Shown here in pieces: positions 40,074 to 46,922 of a DNA stretch of 64,000 bases. Position 1 is the first letter of the stretch; every line of letters starts with the position of its first letter. The stretch is from Chloroflexota bacterium. Its GTDB lineage: Bacteria > Chloroflexota > UBA11872 > UBA12225. The notes beneath the pieces are model-generated. The model worked only from the letters and a program-made list of their open reading frames with translations, ran no database searches and was not told the origin of the DNA. Location: NCBI GenBank assembly GCA_030447525.1, contig JAUJOR010000007.1, forward strand, positions 179,035 through 243,034, given 5' to 3'. A program made the position numbers and the translations under genes.

Positions 40074-40631
40074 CTAGACCCGCTCTAGGTAGCTGCCGTC
40101 ACGGGTATCGACGCGGATAACGTCTCCGGTGACGACGAAGAGGGGCACCTGCACCACCAGGCCCGTCTCGGTTGTGGCCGGCTTTGTCCCGCCGGTGGCC
40201 GTGTCACCCCGGAACCCTGGATCTGTCTGCACCACCCGCATCTCTACGTTGAGCGGGAGCTCGACGCCAATCGGCTCTTCGCCAAAGTAGGCCAGCTCCA
40301 GCTCCATGCCATCCTTGAGGTAGCTGACCGACTCGCCCAGGATCTGGAGCGGCACCACCCGATCTTCGAACGTCTCCTGATCCATAAAGTGGAACAGATC
40401 GCCTTCCCGGTAGGTGAACTGCACCGGCCGGCGCTCTACTCGGATGCGGGCAAACTTCTCCGAGGCCGGAAAGGTGCGGTCAAAGATGGCCCCTGAGCGC
40501 AAGTCACGTAGCTTGAGGCGCACCTGGGCGCCCCCCCGTCCCATCTTAATGTGCTGGTACTCCATGATGCTGTAGATGTGCCCGTCCAGCTCGATCCCCA
40601 CGCCCCTACGCAGCTCGCCAACGGTAATCAC
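40074..40631 (-). CDS. efp: Translation elongation factor P
   Basis: 185 residues, three beta-barrel domains (KOW-like N-terminal, then two OB folds ending GDVIRVDTRDGSYLERV). EF-P rescues ribosomes stalled at proline runs. The modified loop reads EYQHIKMGRGGAQVRLKL, so the residue at position 32 is Arg rather than Lys. Arg32 is the rhamnosylated residue in EarP-type bacteria; whether it is modified here is unknown, and no earP is in this window. GTG 40631 follows GGAGGGG. It lies 34 bases after the peptidase stop. Confidence 0.95.
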   Translation of the reverse strand: MITVGELRRGVGIELDGHIYSIMEYQHIKMGRGGAQVRLKLRDLRSGAIFDRTFPASEKFARIRVERRPVQFTYREGDLFHFMDQETFEDRVVPLQILGESVSYLKDGMELELAYFGEEPIGVELPLNVEMRVVQTDPGFRGDTATGGTKPATTETGLVVQVPLFVVTGDVIRVDTRDGSYLERV

Positions 40632-40665
40632 GTTGTCCCCTCCACTCCCGGTGCCCAGGCGCGGG

Positions 40666-41847
40666 CTACCCGCCGGCGGCCACCAGAGGATGTTTGTGCG
40701 CCGTGGTCAAGACCTGACAGCGGCTTTCCCCGACGACGACCATATCCTCGATCCGGACGCCGCCCCAGCCGGGAAGATAGATGCCCGGCTCGACGGTGAC
40801 CACGGCGCCGACGGGCAGCACCCCCTCCCCGGCGGGCGAGAACGTGAGACGGGGGTTCTCGTGAACGGCCAGACCCACACCGTGGCCGGTGCCGTGCCCA
40901 AAGTTGTCCTTGAAGCCGGCCTCGGCGATGACGTCCCGAGCGAGGCGGTCGCCGGCGTTGCCGGTGAGACCGGCCTTGAGCCCGTCTTCACAGGTCTGTT
41001 GGGCCCGTAGCACCGTTCGGTACACCTCCCAAAACCTGCCGTCTGGCTGGCCCAGGGTGATGGTGCGGGTCATGTCCGAGCAATACCCGTCCAGGCGGCA
41101 CCCCATGTCGATGACGATCGGCTCGCCGGCGTTGATGGGCCGGTCGCTCGGCCGGTGGTGGGGCATCGCTCCATTAGACCCGGCGGCGACGATGATGGGA
41201 AAGGAGAGCTCATCCGCCCCTCGCTGGCGCATGGCCACCTCCAGGCGCCAGGCCACCTCTCGCTCGCTGACGCCCGGACGCAGGGTGGCGGCTACGCTCT
41301 CGAAGGCCCGGTCGGCGATCTCCACCGCCCGCCGGATCACCTCTACCTCGCTCCCATCTTTGCATTGTCGGAGGTGCTCGACAAAGCCCCGTAGCGGGAC
41401 CAGCTCTACTCCGGCGCCAGCCGCCTGCAGGGCCTCCTGGAGCCGGCCATGCCCGTCCAGCGTCAGGTCCTCCGCCTCGACGCCCAGGCGCCGGATGCCC
41501 AGTTCCATGGCCTGGGCCGCGACGGCCGGCCAGGGCAGGGCCTCGATCTTGACCACCTCGTACTCCGGTGCCTGGCCGGCGGCCTGCTCGACGTAGCGGA
41601 AGTCGGTGAGCAGCCGGGCGGCCCCGTCGGCTATCAGGAGCATGCCCGCCGATCCGGTAAAACCGCTCAGGTAGCGGCGGTTGTCGCCGTTGGTAACCAG
41701 GACGGCGTCGACCGGCGTCGCGCCGGCTCCGGCTGCGCCCCCCTGCGGCGATGCGGGCGTCTCAGCCGGCCGGGTCTGGGCCAGGCGCCGGCGCAGGCCC
41801 GCCAGGCGTTCGACCGTGCTCGGGGTGCGCCTCGCTATGCGGTTCAT
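40666..41847 (-). CDS. Xaa-Pro aminopeptidase/dipeptidase (M24B)
   Basis: 393 residues. An N-terminal creatinase-like domain (YLSGFTGSAGMLLI) is followed by the pita-bread catalytic domain. Metal ligands lie in IVIDMGCRLDGYCSDMTRT (two Asp), FGHGTGHGVGLAVHE (His), and VTVEPGIYLPGWGGVRIEDMV (two Glu). It removes residues N-terminal to proline. Placing it next to efp, whose substrate is polyproline synthesis, is a common arrangement. ATG 41847. Confidence 0.92.
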   Translation of the reverse strand: MNRIARRTPSTVERLAGLRRRLAQTRPAETPASPQGGAAGAGATPVDAVLVTNGDNRRYLSGFTGSAGMLLIADGAARLLTDFRYVEQAAGQAPEYEVVKIEALPWPAVAAQAMELGIRRLGVEAEDLTLDGHGRLQEALQAAGAGVELVPLRGFVEHLRQCKDGSEVEVIRRAVEIADRAFESVAATLRPGVSEREVAWRLEVAMRQRGADELSFPIIVAAGSNGAMPHHRPSDRPINAGEPIVIDMGCRLDGYCSDMTRTITLGQPDGRFWEVYRTVLRAQQTCEDGLKAGLTGNAGDRLARDVIAEAGFKDNFGHGTGHGVGLAVHENPRLTFSPAGEGVLPVGAVVTVEPGIYLPGWGGVRIEDMVVVGESRCQVLTTAHKHPLVAAGG

Positions 41848-41925
41848 GGCCTTGCTCTCATGGGGCCTTGCTCGGGAGGGGCGACTGCCTCCGGGCCGTC
41901 GTCCGGGCCCTCCAGGGAGTGGCCC

Positions 41926-43095
41926 TCAGGACGGGCGGCGCATGCGGGCGACGTTGCGCTCGTGCTCGGCCAGCGTCCGGGCGAACAGGTGCGATCCATC
42001 GTTCTTGACGTCGTCTCGGACGTAGTACATGTAGTCCGTTTTTTCGGGGTCGGCGGCCGCCTGCAGGGCGGAGGCCCCTGGACTGGCGATCGGCCCCGGG
42101 GGCAGTCCGGGATGAGTGTAGGTGTTAAAGGGATTGCCTGGCTCGATGTTGCGCACTTGATCCCGCAGCACCGGCCACCACTCCGGGGCCTTGCCAATGC
42201 CGTACTGAATGGTGGCATCGGCGCACAGGCACTCGCGCTGTCGTAGACGGTTGGTGTAGACGGCGGCGATCCGTGGGCGCTCTTCTTTGACCTGCGCCTC
42301 GCGCTCGATGATAGAGGCCAGGATCACCGTCTGATGGACGTTGAGGCCGTTGTTGCTGCGTGCCTGCTCTCGCAGCGGGGCCGGGAACGCCTCGCCGAAG
42401 CGCTTGAGCATCTGATGGATCAGCTCCTCGGCGGTTGTCTTGCCGGGGATGACGCGGTAGGTATCGGGGAAGAGGTAGCCTTCCAGCGAAGCCTGCGCCG
42501 GCTTGGTCTCCAGAAAATCGTAGGCAAAGGCCCCCCGCCGGGCCAGGTCGAGGAAGCGCTGCGGGTCGATGCCGACATCGGCCTTGGCCAGCGTATCGGC
42601 GAACTCTTCCAGGCGCCGGCCCTCGACAAAGGTAATGGCCACGTCCTTGGCCCGCGCCGCGAGCAAGGTATCGATGATCTCGTCCATGCTCATCCCGCGG
42701 CGCAGCCGATACTCCCCCGCCTGGAGCCGCCCTTCCGCCCCCCGCCATTGCACCCAAAAGCGGAACAGGGAGGCGTTGGGCACCAGCCCCTGCTGCCTCA
42801 GGCGGTCGGCAATGGAGCCGGTCGTCTCGCCCCCAGCGATGGCGAAGGTCATGGCGTCACCGGGGGCGGCCGCGGTGGCCGCTGCCGCCGGCGCGGTGGG
42901 GACGGGGGCAGTAGGGTCGGCCTGACTTGCCCCGGCCGCGGAGGGCGGCGCCACGGGTGGCTGGGCCCGCGTGCGGGCCGTGCTGGCCAGATCGGCAACG
43001 GCTTCAGCCCCGCCGCCAAAGGAGCTGGAGGCCAGGACCCCCACCCCGGCGATGCTGACCATCACCAGCATCAGAAAGACGAGGACAATACGCAT
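41926..43095 (-). CDS. mltG: Endolytic murein transglycosylase MltG
   Basis: 389 residues. One N-terminal membrane helix (RIVLVFLMLVMVSIAGVGVLA), an Ala/Pro-rich linker, a LysM-like domain near residue 100 (FAIAGGETTGSIADRLRQQGL), then the YceG core: LASIIEREAQVKEERPRIAAVY with the catalytic Glu, ADATIQYGIG, NPFNTYTHPGLPPGPIASPG and TDYMYYVRDD. It cuts nascent glycan strands and sets their length. ATG 43095 lies 7 bases after ruvX stop; the longer upstream frame overlaps ruvX. Confidence 0.93.
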   Translation of the reverse strand: MRIVLVFLMLVMVSIAGVGVLASSSFGGGAEAVADLASTARTRAQPPVAPPSAAGASQADPTAPVPTAPAAAATAAAPGDAMTFAIAGGETTGSIADRLRQQGLVPNASLFRFWVQWRGAEGRLQAGEYRLRRGMSMDEIIDTLLAARAKDVAITFVEGRRLEEFADTLAKADVGIDPQRFLDLARRGAFAYDFLETKPAQASLEGYLFPDTYRVIPGKTTAEELIHQMLKRFGEAFPAPLREQARSNNGLNVHQTVILASIIEREAQVKEERPRIAAVYTNRLRQRECLCADATIQYGIGKAPEWWPVLRDQVRNIEPGNPFNTYTHPGLPPGPIASPGASALQAAADPEKTDYMYYVRDDVKNDGSHLFARTLAEHERNVARMRRPS

Positions 43096-43102
43096 TCGCT
43101 CG

Positions 43103-43660
43103 CTACGATCCCTGTGTGGTGAGAGGACCCCGGATGGGTATGGTACCTGCCGGTCCCCCGTTGGACTCGCCCGCCGGCGGGCCCTCCGGTCGCTGCTGGT
43201 CAAGATACTCCTGCAAGATCACGGCGGCGGCGGCGGCGTCCTCGCGCCGGCGAGCCTGTTCCCGCCGATACCGGCTGGGAGGGGGCCGATACGGCAGGCC
43301 CCGCCTCCGTGGCTGTCCGGCGCGCAGGGTCTGGTTCTCCCGCAGCCGTTCACCGGCCGTCACCGTCGAGTAGCGCTCGTTCCAGAATACCACGGCCACC
43401 TCAGGGAGAGCCTGCAGCTTGCGCCCAAAAGCGTGCACGCGGTGGGCCTGCTCGGTCATCGTCCCGTCTTCGCCCAGGGGTAGCCCTACCACGAGATGAG
43501 TCGCCCCTTCGGCTTCAACCAGCTGGGCAATGGCCGCCACGGCCACGCGGTCGGACGCGCGCATGATGGTGGTCAATGGCGTGGCCAGCAATCCCCAGGC
43601 GTCGCTGCGGGCCACGCCAATGCGTCGCTCGCCGACGTCTAATCCAAGTGCAACGGACAT
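43103..43660 (-). CDS. ruvX: YqgF/RuvX, putative Holliday junction resolvase
   Basis: 185 residues, RNase H fold. Start SVALGLDVGERRIGVARSDAWG holds the first catalytic Asp. HLVVGLPLGEDGTMTEQAHRV and VVFWNERYSTVTAGERL follow, and the end EDAAAAAVILQEYLDQ has the last acidic residue. A ~20-residue Arg/Pro-rich insert precedes that last motif and a C-terminal tail of ~20 residues follows, so the protein is longer than the usual 140-150. YqgF is tied to 16S rRNA maturation in E. coli. ATG 43660. Confidence 0.88.
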   Translation of the reverse strand: MSVALGLDVGERRIGVARSDAWGLLATPLTTIMRASDRVAVAAIAQLVEAEGATHLVVGLPLGEDGTMTEQAHRVHAFGRKLQALPEVAVVFWNERYSTVTAGERLRENQTLRAGQPRRRGLPYRPPPSRYRREQARRREDAAAAAVILQEYLDQQRPEGPPAGESNGGPAGTIPIRGPLTTQGS

Positions 43661-43873
43661 CGCTCGGGGGCTGTAGCATACCCTGTACCGGCTCAGGCCG
43701 CTGGCAACCCGGCGTAACCGGCAGCTAGAGACGTGGCCGGTGCGGTTTCGACGAGCCCGGCCCAGAGCGGCGCAGGACGTCGGCCGGCGTCAGGGCGTCG
43801 AGTGCGGCGACGGCCCCGCTCCACGTTTGCCACCGAGCGGGCCACACCCGTCCGACAGCTTCGGTCTCCCTAC

Positions 43874-45520
43874 CTAGCGCTCCACCCCCACGCTGATGCG
43901 CAGTCCCAGCCACGGGAGGCGACCCAGCCAACCTGGCCAGGACTCCAGCTCGTATCCGGCCAGCCCCGGAAGCCCGTCGAGGTAGGCCCGGGCGTCGGCA
44001 GTCGAGCGCCCGGCCAGGGCGCGGCGCAGCTCTCCACCATCCAGTCGGGGCTGCACGGTGGCGCTGGCCCGGCCGCTCAAGCGCACCTTACCACCCTCTA
44101 CTGTGGCCACGCCGGGAGGTTCCGGCTTCAGCGTGTCCGGCAGCACCGTGAACCCCTGGCGCTGGCGACCGAGGCGCTCCACGGCCATCTGGCGCACCAG
44201 GTCGTTGTAGGCCTCGTTCTGGAAAACGGTGACGCCGTAGCGCAGCTTCATGGACAAGGACAAGCTCTGCGCCTCATCGTCCACGTTCTTGTTGAACACC
44301 GCCTCCACCACGGTGGGGTTCTGCCCCTCCCAGGCGACGGCTGTCTCTTTCTCACCGGAGGGGAGCTGTGACCTGATCTGTTGCCACAGGCGCTCGGTCA
44401 GCATCCGCTGCAGGGACTCTTGCAGGCGTCGGCGGTCCTCGGCAGTGACGTGGGAGATTGTCCGCTCCGTTCCCCCTCGGGTGGGGGAATCGTTTTGCAC
44501 GTCCAGAATAGCGCCCAGCGCCCCCTCGGTCTTGTTGATCCCGAAGCGCTCGACGTTGCTGGATGGTCCGCCGGCGGCGGCCACAACGCCGACACGGCCC
44601 ATACCTACACGCTGCTGTGCCCCGGCGGCAATGGCCGGACCTATGTTCACGTCCTCAGTGGTGGTGAAGCGGGTGCCGCCGGCCAGGACGATAGTCCCCC
44701 TGGCTACGGTGACGGGCTTGTCTGACTTGTTGATGAACACCACCTGCCCCGTGGCGCGGGCGTCGGGCACCACCCGCCGTCCGGTGGTCGGGATCTGGGC
44801 CGTCTCCGCCACTTCCTTGCTGATTGTCCGACCAGGCAGGCGTCCAGCGGGGACGTCTGCGCGCTTGATGCCGGGATCAACCTCGATCGGCAGATCGACC
44901 GACCATGCCTCGGGCGCCGCCGTGATGCGGAGGGACGCGGAAGGCACCGCTGCCCAGGCCATCACCAGACTCACCACGGCGGCCACCACGCTGAGGGCCA
45001 TTGGCCGTAGCCGTGCGCCGGGCGCCCAGCTGCCCCAGGAACCGAGTGGCCGGAAAACGCCAGGGCCGGCCACCGGGAAAGTAATGGCCGGCGAACGGGA
45101 TGCCCTGATCGTCCGGTCAGTGCCGCCAGGCGAGACCCCTGAATGCCCGGACGGCGGCCTGACGGCGACCGTCTCCAGGCCCGCGTTCTGGGCGATGCGG
45201 CGCAGCTCCCGACAATGGGGGATCAATCGGAGGCGCTTGCCACAGCGGTCGGCACGCCGGCGCAACAGAGAAAGGGGCAGCCGGCCTTGCAACCGGGGTG
45301 GCAGGTCAGCCCCCAGGAGCGTGACCGACGTACCCGCTGACTCTTCGATCAGGGACGCCAGCTCCCCCAGCGATACCTGGGGGTTGAGGCGCAAGGGGCG
45401 CTCGTCGACCGGCCCTTCCCGAAGACGCTCCACGTTGCGCCCGGCGGCTTGAAACCGCCGCTGGCCGGGCCGGGCCGGTCGTTCGCCGAGAAACACAGAA
45501 GGGGCGATGACCGTTGCCAT
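43874..45520 (-). CDS. Membrane-anchored baseplate J-like protein
   Basis: 548 residues. Residues about 35-125 are an alpha/beta domain (VSLGELASLIEESAGTSVTLLG, LSLLRRRADRCGKRLRLI). A Gly/Pro linker leads to one membrane helix at about 174-194 (MALSVVAAVVSLVMAWAAV). The outside part holds ARATGQVVFINKSDKPVTVARGTIV, TTEDVNIGPAIAAGAQQRVGM and SNVERFG, the beta pattern of baseplate J/gp47-like proteins, followed by a long C-terminal part. These proteins occur in Chloroflexota and Actinomycetota without phage genes. It follows the FtsA/PilM-like ATPase gene and could be its membrane partner (inference). Confidence 0.72.
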   Translation of the reverse strand: MATVIAPSVFLGERPARPGQRRFQAAGRNVERLREGPVDERPLRLNPQVSLGELASLIEESAGTSVTLLGADLPPRLQGRLPLSLLRRRADRCGKRLRLIPHCRELRRIAQNAGLETVAVRPPSGHSGVSPGGTDRTIRASRSPAITFPVAGPGVFRPLGSWGSWAPGARLRPMALSVVAAVVSLVMAWAAVPSASLRITAAPEAWSVDLPIEVDPGIKRADVPAGRLPGRTISKEVAETAQIPTTGRRVVPDARATGQVVFINKSDKPVTVARGTIVLAGGTRFTTTEDVNIGPAIAAGAQQRVGMGRVGVVAAAGGPSSNVERFGINKTEGALGAILDVQNDSPTRGGTERTISHVTAEDRRRLQESLQRMLTERLWQQIRSQLPSGEKETAVAWEGQNPTVVEAVFNKNVDDEAQSLSLSMKLRYGVTVFQNEAYNDLVRQMAVERLGRQRQGFTVLPDTLKPEPPGVATVEGGKVRLSGRASATVQPRLDGGELRRALAGRSTADARAYLDGLPGLAGYELESWPGWLGRLPWLGLRISVGVER

Positions 45521-45563
45521 AGCCTAGCCAACGGGCCGCACGGCGCGGCGTTGCGCCGGAGAG

Positions 45564-46859
45564 TCAAGCGCGGCCTGCGGCGGCCGCAATGGCCAGGGGG
45601 GGCACGCCCTGCAGCGCCGGCAGGGCAGGCGCCCAGTCTTCGATGCCTCCGATGTCGGCGGCGGCGAGGAGGCGCACCGTCACCGGGCGCGTCCAGGAAA
45701 GAGTCAGGCCCCAGCCCCCACGCCCCAGCGCCAGGCGCAGCTCAGGGAGGGTGGCGCCCCCGCCGCAGAGCCATATCTCTCCCGGTACGGGGTGGGACTG
45801 AGCTTGCCCTGCGAGGGACAGTTCGACGGCGTCGGCCCATAGCTCGGCGTGGTGCTCGGCCAGGCGGCGCACCTCCTGCCGGCCGGCGGCGTGGGCCTGG
45901 TTGCCGGCGCCTGGCCGCAGCGCCCCGGCCGTGTGCGCCCTCAAGGCTTCCTGCGCCTGTAGCGCATGAACCCCCAGCGCCGCCGCCGCGCGGGACTCCA
46001 GATCAGCGCTCCCCAGCGGGATTACCGCTCCCCGAATGGTGCCCGGCGCTCCCCTTACGATCACCGTGGTCGAGCGCGCCCCGGCATCGATCAGCACAGC
46101 CCCTTCGAGGCCGGCCGGCATGACGGCGGCGAGGGCCAGTGGGAGGCTGACCAGGCCCACCACGTGCAGGTCGAGGGCCTCGGCCAAGCGGCGCTGGCGC
46201 TGCACCTCCGCAACGGCGGCGATGCCGGCTACGACCTCCACCTCCAGGTCAGCGCCGGTGGCACCGAGCAGGCCGGCCGCGTCGCGCCCTTCCCGGCCGT
46301 CGAGGCGCAGACGATGTAAGGCCACCTGCACCACCTCTAGGGCCACAGGCGCGGCCCACTCGGCGCGTGCCTCGCGAGCAGCCGCGCTGAGGGCCGCCTC
46401 GCTGGCATGGGCCACCGCCTGAGAGAGCTCCCCCGCCTGCAAGGGAGCCCCCGGCCGCCGGCGGCGCACAGCGCCCTGACCGTAGCTCAGCGCCGGCGTC
46501 ACCCCCCCCACCCCCAGCACGGCCTGCCGCGGGACGACGCCGGCGGCGTCCTCGGCGGCCCTCAGCGCCTCTTCGGCGGCGGCCGCCAGGGTCTCGAAGC
46601 CGGCGTCCCCCGCCGTCCCGGTGGCGCAGGCCGGGGGCAAGGGCTGGACGGCCCCGCCGGCAACCAGGGGCCGGTCGGCGGTCAGGTCGACGATCAGGGC
46701 CTTGACCGCGCCACTGCCCCCATCGAGCACGGTGCAGTACCCCCCGGCGGGCTCGGGGCCAGTGGCTTGAAGCGCCCCCATGGCGCCGGTGGCCCCCGAG
46801 CCCATCGCCAGCCGGATCAGGCGTCCAAAGGGGCCGCGCGCCAGGCGCTCCGGGATCAC
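45564..46859 (-). CDS. FtsA/PilM-like actin-fold ATPase
   Basis: 431 residues with an actin-fold core. Phosphate-1 motif is VLDGGSGAVKALIVDL, an SHS2-like middle region includes AVLGVGGVTPAL, phosphate-2 is AVLIDAGARSTTVIVRGAPG, and the adenosine motif is IWLCGGGATLPEL. FtsA drives the divisome and PilM the type IV pilus inner-membrane ring. The setting (between alaS and a membrane-anchored baseplate-J-like gene, no ftsZ or pil genes) does not decide between them. GTG 46859. The N-terminal ~25 residues are poorly conserved. Confidence 0.72.
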   Translation of the reverse strand: MIPERLARGPFGRLIRLAMGSGATGAMGALQATGPEPAGGYCTVLDGGSGAVKALIVDLTADRPLVAGGAVQPLPPACATGTAGDAGFETLAAAAEEALRAAEDAAGVVPRQAVLGVGGVTPALSYGQGAVRRRRPGAPLQAGELSQAVAHASEAALSAAAREARAEWAAPVALEVVQVALHRLRLDGREGRDAAGLLGATGADLEVEVVAGIAAVAEVQRQRRLAEALDLHVVGLVSLPLALAAVMPAGLEGAVLIDAGARSTTVIVRGAPGTIRGAVIPLGSADLESRAAAALGVHALQAQEALRAHTAGALRPGAGNQAHAAGRQEVRRLAEHHAELWADAVELSLAGQAQSHPVPGEIWLCGGGATLPELRLALGRGGWGLTLSWTRPVTVRLLAAADIGGIEDWAPALPALQGVPPLAIAAAAGRA

Positions 46860-46922
46860 GCCCGCCGCGCCCGCACCGGGCGCCGGCGCCTTGACCGGCC
46901 GGGCTCACTCCCCATCCTGCAC

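Noticed and set aside
43725..43931. Short minus-strand frame between ruvX and the baseplate-J-like gene
   Set aside because: It starts from TTG, overlaps the stop region of its neighbour and has no recognisable family. The phrase GAVAALDALTPADVLRR is protein-like, but evidence is too thin.
43874..45520. Prophage or contractile-injection cluster because of the baseplate-J-like domain
   Set aside because: There are no other phage or tail genes, and the gene sits inside a housekeeping operon.
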